Source: Marichromatium gracile (GTDB lineage Bacteria; Pseudomonadota; Gammaproteobacteria; Chromatiales; Chromatiaceae). Taken from it: a stretch of DNA of 64,000 nt. Positions within the stretch are counted from its first letter, which is position 1, and each line of letters opens with the position of its first letter. Shown here piece after piece: positions 17,972 to 25,433 of the stretch. Made by a program: the position numbers and the translations under genes. Location of the stretch: NCBI RefSeq assembly GCF_004343155.1, contig NZ_SMDC01000005.1, positions 174,015 to 238,014 on the forward strand. The letters run 5' to 3'. The notes below the pieces were generated by a model, which worked only from the letters and a program-made list of their open reading frames with translations, was not told the origin of the DNA and did not search any database.

Positions 17972-19747
17972 ATGAGCAGCTATCAGCATTGCTATCGCGA
18001 GAGTGATTTCGTCCTTCGCCATCTGATCGATTTCGACGGACTCTGTGTCGAGAACGGCTTCGAGGGCGTGGATCTGGACCTTGCCAACAGCCTGATCGAC
18101 GAGGCCGCGCGCTTCGGCGCCGAGGTGTTGGCGCCACTCAATGTCGTCGGTGACCGTGAGGGTGCCCGGATGGGTGAGGGGGGCGTGGTGGAGACGCCCG
18201 GTTTCGCCGCTGCCTATCGGCAGTTCGCCGAGGGGGGCTGGCAGTCGCTCAAGGTCGACGAAGGCCATGGCGGACAGGGGTTGCCCGATGTGCTCAATGC
18301 CGCGGTCAGCGAGATCTGGCACGCGGCCAACCTGTCGCTGGCGCTCTGCCCGATGCTCACCGAAGGCGCGATCGAGGCCCTTGCCGAGCACGGCGACGAG
18401 ACCCTGCGCGCGCGTTATCTGCCGCGTCTGAGCAGTGGCGAGTGGACCGGCACGATGAACCTCACCGAGCCCGACGCCGGCTCGGATCTGGCGGCGATCA
18501 AGACCCGCGCGGTGCCGGATGGAGAGGGTTACCGCATCAGCGGTCAGAAGATCTTCATCACCTGGGGCGATCACCGGATGACCGACAACATCGTCCACCT
18601 GGTGCTCGCGCGACTGCCCGATGCGCCGCCCGGGGTGAAGGGGATCTCGCTGTTCGTGGTCCCCAAGTATCGGCTGGACGCGCATGGCGATCCGGCCGAG
18701 GCCAATGGGGTGCGCTGTCTCTCACTCGAACACAAGCTCGGCATCCATGGCAGCCCGACCTGTGTGATGGCGTTCGACGACGCCTGGGGCGAGTTGGTCG
18801 GCGAGCCGCATCGCGGGCTCGCCTATATGTTCACCATGATGAACCGTGAGCGCCAGGTCGTCGGCCTGCAGGGCTTGGCGATTGCCGAGCGCGCCTATCA
18901 GCAGGCGCGTCTGTATGCGATGGAGCGGTTGCAGGGCACGCGTCGTGACGGCACGCGGGTGGCGATCATCGCACACCCGGACGTGCGGCGGATGCTGATG
19001 ACGATGAAGAGTGGCATCGAGGCGATGCGCGCCCTGGTGCTGGAGACCGCGGCCGAAGCCGACCGGGCGCGGGGCGCGAATGAGGGTGCGCGTCGGGCGC
19101 ATCATCAGGCCAGGCTCGAACTCTTCACCCCGATCGTCAAGGGCTGGATCACCGAGTTCGCCCAGGAACTGACCTCGCTGGCGATCCAGGTCCACGGCGG
19201 CATGGGCTTCGTCGAGGAGACCGGGGTAGCGCAGCACTATCGCGACGCACGTATCCTCACCATCTACGAGGGGACGACCGGGATCCAGGCGCTCGATCTG
19301 ATCTCGCGCAAGCTGCTTGCCGACGAGGGGCGGGCGATCGGGGCGTTGTTCGACGAGATGGAGGAAACGCTCGGCGTGCTCCGGCAGGCCGAGGAGGCGT
19401 CTCTGGTCGTACTCGCCGACCCCTTCGCCGATGGGCTCGCCGCCGCCCGGCGGGCGTGCGACTGGGTGCTGCGCGAGGCGCCAGACGATCGCCAGTTGGC
19501 CGGTGCCGTCAGCGTCGAGTTGCTGATGCTGCTGGGCTATCTCTGTGGTGGCTGGATGCAGGTGCGCAGCGCACTGGCCGCGCATCGCGCGATCGAGGAC
19601 GGGGAGGGCGATGCGCTCTTTCTCGATGCCAAGCTCAAGACGGCCCGTTTCTATTGCGAGCACGTGCTGGCACGGACCCAGGCGGCGCTGACCTCGGTGC
19701 TGTCCGGATCGACGAGCCTGATGGCGCTCGATGCAGGGCAATTCTGA
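17972..19747 (+). CDS. Acyl-CoA dehydrogenase (long form, about 590 residues, DmdC-like group)
   Basis: The 591-residue flavoenzyme starts at the ATG at 17972, 16 bp after etfA. Family blocks include MNLTEPDAGSDL (FAD/substrate binding), GQKIFITWGDH, and VHGGMGFVEETG. The catalytic base is Glu433 in IYEGTTGIQA. The extra C-terminal domain and length place it in the long acyl-CoA dehydrogenase group that also contains DmdC, not in the 380-residue mitochondrial-type group. It oxidises an acyl-CoA to the 2-enoyl-CoA and reduces ETF, whose subunits are encoded just upstream. The chain-length preference is unknown. Confidence 0.92.
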   Translation: MSSYQHCYRESDFVLRHLIDFDGLCVENGFEGVDLDLANSLIDEAARFGAEVLAPLNVVGDREGARMGEGGVVETPGFAAAYRQFAEGGWQSLKVDEGHGGQGLPDVLNAAVSEIWHAANLSLALCPMLTEGAIEALAEHGDETLRARYLPRLSSGEWTGTMNLTEPDAGSDLAAIKTRAVPDGEGYRISGQKIFITWGDHRMTDNIVHLVLARLPDAPPGVKGISLFVVPKYRLDAHGDPAEANGVRCLSLEHKLGIHGSPTCVMAFDDAWGELVGEPHRGLAYMFTMMNRERQVVGLQGLAIAERAYQQARLYAMERLQGTRRDGTRVAIIAHPDVRRMLMTMKSGIEAMRALVLETAAEADRARGANEGARRAHHQARLELFTPIVKGWITEFAQELTSLAIQVHGGMGFVEETGVAQHYRDARILTIYEGTTGIQALDLISRKLLADEGRAIGALFDEMEETLGVLRQAEEASLVVLADPFADGLAAARRACDWVLREAPDDRQLAGAVSVELLMLLGYLCGGWMQVRSALAAHRAIEDGEGDALFLDAKLKTARFYCEHVLARTQAALTSVLSGSTSLMALDAGQF

Positions 19748-19757
19748 GGAGTCGTCG

Positions 19758-21404
19758 ATGAGCGAACGCGATCTGATGGAGTTCGACGTGGTGATCGTCG
19801 GCGCCGGTCCGGCCGGGCTGGCGACCGCGATCCGGCTGGCGCAGGCCGACCCGGCGCCGAGCGTGTGCGTGGTGGAGAAGGGGGCCGAGGTCGGTGCTCA
19901 TATCCTCTCGGGCGCGGTGATCGAGACCCGGGGTCTTGATGAGCTGATCCCGGACTGGCGTGAACGCGGCGCGCCTTTGGAGACCCCGGTCGAGCGCGAG
20001 GAGCTGTATCTGCTGCGCGATGCGCAACGCAGCTGGCGGATCCCCGAGGCGATCTCGCCACCGAGTTTACATAATTCAGGCAATTATCTGGTCAGTCTCG
20101 GCAACCTGTGTCGCTGGTTGGCCGCTGAGGCCGAGAGTCTGGGCGTCGAGATCTTCCCTGGGTTCGCCGCCACCGAGGTGCTGTTCGGCGAGCACGGTGA
20201 GGTGATCGGTGTCGCCACCGGCGACATGGGGATCGGCGCCGATGGCCGTCCCAAGGACAATCATGCCCCCGGGGTCGAGTTGAGGGCGCGCCAGACCGTC
20301 TTCGCCGAGGGGTGTCGGGGCCATCTCGGCAAGCAACTCTACCAGCGCTTCGGCCTGGATGCCGAGTCGACTCCTCAGCATCATGCCTTGGGCATCAAGG
20401 AGTTGTGGGAGATCGCGGCGGATCGGCACGAGCTCGGGCTGGTGCAGCACGGTACCGGCTGGCCCTTGCCAGAGGGAACCCATGGTGGCTTCTTCCTCTA
20501 TCACCTGAGCAGGTGTCAGGTCGCCGTCGGGTTGATCGTCGATCTCGATTATCCCAATCCCTGGCTCAGTCCCTTCGACGAGTTCCAGCGGATGAAGCAC
20601 CACCCGCTGTTCGCCGCCACCCTTGAGGGGGGAAGACGGATCGCCTATGGCGCACGCGCGCTGGCCAAGGGTGGTTTCGATGCCTTGCCCAGACAGCACT
20701 TCCCCGGGGGCTGTCTGGCCGGGTGCGAGGGCGGTACGCTCGACAACGCCAAGCTCAAGGGGGTTCATACCGCGCTCAAGAGCGGGATGTTGGTCGCCGA
20801 GGAGATCCTTGCGGCCTTCGCCGTCGGTGATCCCGGTGGGCGCGAGCTGACGGGTCTCGAGGCGCGGCTGCGTGCATCCTGGCTGTACGAGGACCTGCGT
20901 GTCGGTCGCAACTTCGGCCGATCGCTGCACCGTTTCGGGACCCTGCTCGGTGGGGCTGTCAACAGCCTGGATCAGCGCCTGCTCGGCGGCAGACGACCGA
21001 TCCGGCGTCCGGGCGATGCGCCGGACCATACCTGGCTGGAACCTGCCGCACTGAGCGAGCCGCTCAGCTATCCCGGGCCCGATGGGGTGCTCAGCTGCTT
21101 CGATCGGCTCTCCTCGGTCTATCTCGCCAATACGGCACACGAGGAGGATCAACCCTGTCATCTGCATCTGGCCGACCCGTCGATCCCGACCGGCTCGAAT
21201 CTGGCCGAGTATGCGGAACCCGCGCAGCGCTACTGTCCGGCCGGGGTCTACGAGCTGGTGGGCGAGGGCGGTGATGACCCGCGTCTGCAGATCAATGCAG
21301 CCAACTGTGTGCACTGCAAGACCTGCGACATCAAGGACCCGGCGGCCAATATCACCTGGGTCGCCCCCGAGGGCGGTAGTGGCCCGAACTATCCGAACAT
21401 GTGA
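19758..21404 (+). CDS. Electron transfer flavoprotein-ubiquinone oxidoreductase
   Basis: The 548-residue protein starts at the ATG at 19758 with GAGGAG about seven bases before it. It has an N-terminal dinucleotide-binding fold (VIVGAGPAGLATAI), the segment GAHILSGAVIE, a quinone/membrane-associated middle part (GTHGGFFLYH, GCEGGTLDNAKLKG) and a C-terminal 4Fe-4S domain with YCPAGVYE and NCVHCKTCDIKDP. It takes electrons from reduced ETF and passes them to quinone in the inner membrane. Having ligase, ETF, dehydrogenase and ETF-QO together makes the operon a self-contained route from an acid to the quinone pool. Confidence 0.95.
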   Translation: MSERDLMEFDVVIVGAGPAGLATAIRLAQADPAPSVCVVEKGAEVGAHILSGAVIETRGLDELIPDWRERGAPLETPVEREELYLLRDAQRSWRIPEAISPPSLHNSGNYLVSLGNLCRWLAAEAESLGVEIFPGFAATEVLFGEHGEVIGVATGDMGIGADGRPKDNHAPGVELRARQTVFAEGCRGHLGKQLYQRFGLDAESTPQHHALGIKELWEIAADRHELGLVQHGTGWPLPEGTHGGFFLYHLSRCQVAVGLIVDLDYPNPWLSPFDEFQRMKHHPLFAATLEGGRRIAYGARALAKGGFDALPRQHFPGGCLAGCEGGTLDNAKLKGVHTALKSGMLVAEEILAAFAVGDPGGRELTGLEARLRASWLYEDLRVGRNFGRSLHRFGTLLGGAVNSLDQRLLGGRRPIRRPGDAPDHTWLEPAALSEPLSYPGPDGVLSCFDRLSSVYLANTAHEEDQPCHLHLADPSIPTGSNLAEYAEPAQRYCPAGVYELVGEGGDDPRLQINAANCVHCKTCDIKDPAANITWVAPEGGSGPNYPNM

Positions 21405-21418
21405 ATGAGGAACCAAGG

Positions 21419-21832
21419 ATGCCGACCCTCGAAATCGGTCAGCGCGCAACCCTGACCCGGGCCTTCAGCGAGGCCGATGTGCGTTTCTTTGCCGAACTCT
21501 CGGGCGACTGTAATCCCGTGCATCTCGACCCCGTCTATGCGGCCGAGACTCGCTTCGGTGAGCGGATTGTTCACGGGATCCTGGTCTCGAGTCTGTTGTC
21601 GGCCTTGCTCGGCCATCATCTGCCGGGCGACGGTGCGATCTATCTCGGCCAGGAGCTCAATTTCAAGGCGCCGGTCTATCTCGACATGCCGGTCACCGCC
21701 TCGGTCGAGATCACCGCAATCCGTAGCGACAAGCCGATCGTCACCCTGGAGACGCGCTGCGTGGACGCCGAGACGGATCGGCTCCTGATCTCTGGTGAGG
21801 CGCGAATGTACGTACCCTGGTTGCAAGCCTGA
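21419..21832 (+). CDS. phaJ: MaoC-like (R)-specific enoyl-CoA hydratase
   Basis: The 137-residue hot-dog-fold protein carries the hydratase-2 motif with catalytic Asp30 and His35 in SGDCNPVHLDPVYA and the following IVHGILVSSLLS. The ATG at 21419 is preferred over the GTG at 21401 because GAGGAA at 21407-21412 is well placed for it. The enzyme would hydrate 2-enoyl-CoA to (R)-3-hydroxyacyl-CoA, the precursor of polyhydroxyalkanoate, which many purple sulfur bacteria store. It is the last gene of the acyl-CoA oxidation operon; no (S)-specific hydratase or thiolase is nearby. Confidence 0.85.
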   Translation: MPTLEIGQRATLTRAFSEADVRFFAELSGDCNPVHLDPVYAAETRFGERIVHGILVSSLLSALLGHHLPGDGAIYLGQELNFKAPVYLDMPVTASVEITAIRSDKPIVTLETRCVDAETDRLLISGEARMYVPWLQA

Positions 21833-21852
21833 CCGCCCGATTGGAGCGATAT

Positions 21853-21891
21853 CGAGTACGGGAGATGCCGGTCAGGTGTCTCCCGTACTCG
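21853..21891. terminator. Bidirectional terminator, perfect 13-bp stem
   Basis: Arms at 21853-21865 and 21879-21891 (CGAGTACGGGAGA and its exact complement) are separated by 13 bases and followed by GTTTGTGT. It lies between the convergent hydratase and TetR-type genes; the TetR stop codon (21872) falls in the loop, so one arm is coding. Confidence 0.85.
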
Positions 21892-22762
21892 TTTGTGTCA
21901 GATGATGTGTCGACTGCACGCCTTGACGTACCATATCGAGCATGATGTCGGCGATCTCCTCGGGGGAGCGGATGCCGCGACGGTACCACAGGCATGCCCA
22001 GTTCATCCCGCCGAGCAGGAACAGGCGCAACAGCGAACGATCGGTGTCCGGGGCGACCGGAAGATCCTCGATCAACTCCCTGAACAGATTCTCGTAGGTC
22101 TTGCGAAAGGGCGTGATGCGCTTGAGCAGGTTGTGCTTTCCCACCAGCGCCAGGTTGCGTCCGGTGATCCTGTCCACCGGTGATCCCTCGACGATTCCGG
22201 CGACATGGACCTCGCAAGCGACGCGCAATCGCTCCCAGGGGTCGTCTAGATCCGCGATGGCGGCCTTGATCCTGGCCTCGACCCTGGTGATTCCGGTGCG
22301 ATGTACGGCGAGATAGAGTTCCTCCTTCGAAGGGAAATAGTGATAGACGGAGCCTGGCAACAGGCCCACCTTTCCGGCGATATCGCGGATGGAGGTGCCG
22401 TCGTAGCCGAGGTCGAAGAAGAGCTCTGCGGCCGCATCGAGGATACGGGTCTTGCGATCTCGTGGCGGAGCGTCCTCGGCGGGTTCGTCCTCGGACAGCG
22501 CGCCACGAGCGAGCAGGGCGCGTTGACGTTGGTCGAGTGATTCCATTCCTTTTGGTGAACTGCGTACCAGCGCCCTGAGACGCTTTACCTGGGTCTCGAG
22601 TCCGTGGCGTTGGAGGACATAGCGGACGCCGGATGGTGAAATTCTGAGCCCTGAGGCGCAGAGCAGACGTGAGATCGACGCCTGTCCGAGCTCAGGACGC
22701 TCGCGTGCCAACCTTAGGATTGCTTCTTCTCGAGCTGGGTCTGTTGGTGGGTTTGGTCTCAT
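21872..22762 (-). CDS. TetR-family regulator with an extra N-terminal HTH domain
   Basis: The 296-residue protein has two DNA-binding units. Residues about 1-70 (REEAILRLARERPELGQ, then SPSGVRYVLQRHG) form a winged-HTH of the sort seen at the N-terminus of IS481/IS630-type transposases. After a linker, residues about 100-150 are a TetR HTH (RILDAAAELFFDLGYDGTS, PGSVYHYFPSKEELY), followed by an all-helical ligand domain. Ordinary TetR proteins are about 200 residues and lack the first domain. It converges on the acyl-CoA oxidation operon. Its promoter contains a PsrA-type box like that of the operon, suggesting an autoregulated fatty-acid repressor. The ligand, probably an acyl-CoA, is inferred. 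Confidence 0.85.
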   Translation of the reverse strand: MRPNPPTDPAREEAILRLARERPELGQASISRLLCASGLRISPSGVRYVLQRHGLETQVKRLRALVRSSPKGMESLDQRQRALLARGALSEDEPAEDAPPRDRKTRILDAAAELFFDLGYDGTSIRDIAGKVGLLPGSVYHYFPSKEELYLAVHRTGITRVEARIKAAIADLDDPWERLRVACEVHVAGIVEGSPVDRITGRNLALVGKHNLLKRITPFRKTYENLFRELIEDLPVAPDTDRSLLRLFLLGGMNWACLWYRRGIRSPEEIADIMLDMVRQGVQSTHHLTQTSTGDT

Positions 22763-22817
22763 TCTGGATCGCTGCCGTTATGGGATGTTGATCGAGAGTA
22801 GCATGTTGCTTTTTACT

Positions 22818-22846
22818 TATAAACTATCTAAACGAATATTTGACAA
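22818..22846 (-). promoter_or_regulatory. Promoter of the TetR-type gene with an internal PsrA-type box
   Basis: On the minus strand, TTGTCA (22841-22846), a 17-bp spacer and TTTATA (22818-22823) form a good sigma-70 promoter about 50 bp before the start codon. The spacer and -35 contain TAAAC-GAAT-ATTTG (22829-22842), a PsrA-type box sharing TTTGACAAG and further positions with the box at 14374. A repressor bound here would block RNA polymerase, so autorepression is likely. Confidence 0.65.
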
Positions 22847-22864
22847 GTCCAACTTTTATGACTG

Positions 22865-22912
22865 GGTTTCCTTCCTTTAGGTAGGCTTTTGAGGAAAGCC
22901 CAAAAAGAAACC
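22865..22912. repeat. Nested inverted repeats beside dif
   Basis: An outer pair GGTTTC (22865-22870) / GAAACC (22907-22912) encloses a tight hairpin GGCTTT-TGAGG-AAAGCC (22884-22900). The region is AT-rich and lies 22 bp from dif. It could be a terminator or a protein-binding site; nothing in the sequence decides. Confidence 0.4.
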
Positions 22913-22933
22913 AATGGGAATATCTTGCCCAAA

Positions 22934-22961
22934 AGTTAACATAATATACATTATGCGCAAT
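22934..22961 (-). other. dif: dif site (XerCD chromosome-dimer resolution site)
   Basis: Read on the minus strand, this 28-bp element agrees with the E. coli dif sequence, as I remember it, at 25 of 28 positions, including 24 consecutive bases. The XerC arm is at 22951-22961 (ending GCGCATAA), the six-base centre TGTATA at 22945-22950, and the XerD arm TTATGTTAACT at 22934-22944. XerC and XerD recombine here to resolve chromosome dimers during FtsK-driven segregation. It lies in AT-rich non-coding DNA, which marks the replication terminus. xerC and xerD are not in the window. Confidence 0.95.
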
Positions 22962-23315
22962 CAAGGGTGAGGACCGTTCAGGCCCCACTCCGCGTGGCGA
23001 CTGGGCCGAACACGAAGCCATCGTCTTCTGCCGCCAGCAGAATGCCCGGCGCGGCGAACCAGCCCCTCAGCGTCACGCCTGATCCACCTGCATGTAGCCC
23101 AACACGCATCAGCGCCAGCTCATCCAAGTCCGTAACCAGCGCCACATAGCAACCGAAGCGTGTTGCGTCTCCGTTTGCCCCGACGTTTGACAATCCTCTC
23201 ACCCATGAAGAAGCTATCGAACGTTACCCGGACCAACCGGCCCCATGCTCCGCCCGCTGCCGGTTCGATCACTCACTCAGTCCATTATCGACTGCATTCA
23301 TGGACGTACCTCAAT
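22962..23315. other. Non-coding stretch between dif and the Wzt-type gene
   Basis: About 350 bp without a convincing gene. Together with 22763-22961 it makes a 553-bp gap, the longest in the window. A 74-codon minus-strand frame (22978-23202) and other short frames show no family features. I see no promoter strong enough to name for the gene at 23316. Confidence 0.5.
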
Positions 23316-24560
23316 ATGTCGATCATCGAAGTCGAGCATCTGACCAAGGAGTTCAAGCTCGGTCAGCTACATAGTCTGAAGAGCTCACTCGTCAATCAGG
23401 CGCGCCGCATTCTTGGCCAAGCACCGACCGAGACCCCGCCCTTCAAGGCACTCGACGATGTCGGTTTCAGCATCGAGGAAGGTGAAGTCGTCGGTATCAT
23501 CGGACACAACGGCGCCGGCAAGAGTACCTTGCTGAAGCTGCTTGCGAACATCACCAGCCCGACCTCGGGAACGATCAGAGTGGATGGCCGGATTGCGCCG
23601 CTGATCGAGGTCGGCGCCGGTTTCGTCCCGGACCTGACCGGACGCGAGAACGTCTATCTCAACGGCGCCATTCTGGGCATGTCGCGTCAGCGGATCGAGG
23701 AAAAATTCGACGAAATCGTCGATTTCGCCGAGATGTCGGCCTTCATCGACACCCCGGTCAAGCGTTACAGCTCGGGGATGAAGGTCAAGCTCGCCTTCGC
23801 CGTCGCCACCAGCATCGACTCGGAGATCCTCATCGTCGACGAGGTCCTCGCCGTCGGTGATCTCGCCTTCCAGCGCAAGTGTTTCGATCGTATGGAAGAC
23901 CTGATCCGGCGGCGCGGCAAGACCGTCCTGCTGGTCAGTCACAACATTCGTCAGGTCTCGCGCATCTGCTCGCGGGTGATGCTGTTCGAACGCGGGCGCG
24001 TGCTGATGGATGATGCCCCTCAACCAGTCGTTGACCTTTACTACCAGAAGAGCAACGAGAAGGTCCTGGCCGATCACTCGGAAGCGATCCTCAAGCACGC
24101 CCGTATCGACACATCCGGCGAGGCGGAGGTCCTCAGCGTAACCCTGCTCGACGACCAGGACAGCCCGACCGATGCCGTCGAGTCCGGCGGGCCGCTCAAG
24201 GTCCGGGTGCGCTTCAAGCTCCATGTCGCGCTCGAACAACCCGAGATCGTGATCGGCACCCATACCACGGACTTCGTCTATCTCGACTCGGGTTCGACCG
24301 CCGGGATCGCCGAACGGCCCGACCTCGCAGCCGGCGAACACGAGGTCGAATACCGGATCGATACCTATCCCCTCGCCCCCGGGACCTACAACATCCGTTT
24401 TGCCCTGCTCGATCGCAACCGACGGATGGTCTACATCGGCGAGGCACTGAAGGTGTTCATGGTGAAGTCACAGGGTAACGAGGCCAATGAGGCCTCGGCG
24501 CGCATGCTCTCGTTGCCTGCTTCCTGGGTACTCGACGGTCGAGCCTATGCCGGCGCATAA
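23316..24560 (+). CDS. ABC transporter ATPase of the Wzt/TagH polysaccharide-export type
   Basis: The 414-residue protein has Walker A GHNGAGKST at 63-71, an ABC signature YSSGMKVKLAFA, Walker B ILIVDEVLAVGD and the switch histidine in LLVSHN. Residues about 280-400 form a Wzt_C-like beta domain (IVIGTHTTDF, LAPGTYNIRFALLDRNR), which in E. coli O9a Wzt binds the modified end of the O antigen. I chose the ATG at 23316, giving MSIIEVEHLTKEF; the frame is open further upstream without homology. The usual Wzm permease gene is absent upstream or downstream here, so this ATPase either works with a permease elsewhere or is a remnant. Confidence 0.9.
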   Translation: MSIIEVEHLTKEFKLGQLHSLKSSLVNQARRILGQAPTETPPFKALDDVGFSIEEGEVVGIIGHNGAGKSTLLKLLANITSPTSGTIRVDGRIAPLIEVGAGFVPDLTGRENVYLNGAILGMSRQRIEEKFDEIVDFAEMSAFIDTPVKRYSSGMKVKLAFAVATSIDSEILIVDEVLAVGDLAFQRKCFDRMEDLIRRRGKTVLLVSHNIRQVSRICSRVMLFERGRVLMDDAPQPVVDLYYQKSNEKVLADHSEAILKHARIDTSGEAEVLSVTLLDDQDSPTDAVESGGPLKVRVRFKLHVALEQPEIVIGTHTTDFVYLDSGSTAGIAERPDLAAGEHEVEYRIDTYPLAPGTYNIRFALLDRNRRMVYIGEALKVFMVKSQGNEANEASARMLSLPASWVLDGRAYAGA

Positions 24561-24561
24561 G

Positions 24562-25425
24562 ATGAGACGCATTATCAATTTTCATCGTGATGATCCGAAT
24601 ATCGGCGATCAGATGAGCGCGCCGACGCGCTATTTCGACTTCCCCGACCACGAGGTGGTGCGCGCGGATCTGATCGACGAGACGTCACTCGACCTCGACG
24701 AGGCCATCGTCATCCTCGGTGGCGGCGGTCTGCTCGACACCTTCTTCCTGCCCGCCATCGAGCGGATCAGGACCGCCAGCAGGACGGGGCGGCTCATCGC
24801 CTGGGGGGTCGGCCAGCAACTCGATACCGGCCCCTGGTGGCAACGTTATCCCGAGTTCCCCTACGCTCGCTTCCTCGAGGGGTTCGACCTCGTCGGAATC
24901 CGCGACGACGGCTTTGCCCACCCCTGGGTGCCTTGCGCCAGCTGCATGCACCCGATCTTCGACGCCCCGCCGGCGCCGCATCACGAATTCGTGGTCTTCT
25001 CTCACCGTTCACGCCCACTGCCGATCCTGGAGTGGCCCAACCTGCGCAACGATCAGGCCGATTTCGAGGAGACCATCGCCTTTCTCGCCTCGGGCGAGAC
25101 CATCATCACCAGCTCCTACCACGGCCTGTACTGGGGCATGCTGCTCGGGCGGCGGGTGCTCGCCTTCCCGTTCAACTCCAAGTTTCTCACCCTGCGTCAT
25201 CCCCCAACCCTGTACCCGGCGATCTGGGAGCGCCCGGGGCGACTGCAGCGACTGCTCGGGCGGCTGCGTGCACGCACCCCCTCCCCCTATGTCTGTCGCG
25301 ATGTCGAGGGCTGGCGGCTACTTGCGGGCGCCAGCCGCGCCCAACCAGAGATGCTGGAGGCCTGTCGGGCAAGCAATCGCGCCTTCCATCAACGGGTTCT
25401 AGAGCTGATCGACCAGGGTGACTGA
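24562..25425 (+). CDS. Polysaccharide pyruvyl transferase-like protein
   Basis: The 287-residue protein has the nucleotide-sugar/pyruvyl-transferase-like opening NFHRDDPNIGDQMSAPTRYF, a glycine-rich turn VILGGGGLLDTFF, and a C-terminal ITSSYHGLYWGMLLGRRV helix typical of the PS_pyruv_trans fold (the S-x-H-G motif). Such enzymes add pyruvate ketals to surface polysaccharides. The ATG at 24562 follows the Wzt-type stop by one base; an ATG at 24547 would overlap it. The pairing fits decoration and export of a surface glycan, but no other glycan gene is present. Confidence 0.75.
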   Translation: MRRIINFHRDDPNIGDQMSAPTRYFDFPDHEVVRADLIDETSLDLDEAIVILGGGGLLDTFFLPAIERIRTASRTGRLIAWGVGQQLDTGPWWQRYPEFPYARFLEGFDLVGIRDDGFAHPWVPCASCMHPIFDAPPAPHHEFVVFSHRSRPLPILEWPNLRNDQADFEETIAFLASGETIITSSYHGLYWGMLLGRRVLAFPFNSKFLTLRHPPTLYPAIWERPGRLQRLLGRLRARTPSPYVCRDVEGWRLLAGASRAQPEMLEACRASNRAFHQRVLELIDQGD

Positions 25426-25433
25426 CCCCCTGC

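Noticed and set aside
14502..19747. Ligase and dehydrogenase as DmdB and DmdC of DMSP demethylation
   Set aside because: Family resemblance only; no DmdA or DmdD gene is present, and ETF/ETF-QO context fits general fatty-acid oxidation.
22824..23021. A 65-codon minus-strand frame spanning dif
   Set aside because: It would encode across dif and the TetR promoter; composition is AT-driven noise.
22978..23202. A 74-codon minus-strand frame beside dif
   Set aside because: No ribosome site or family features; I could not distinguish it from chance.
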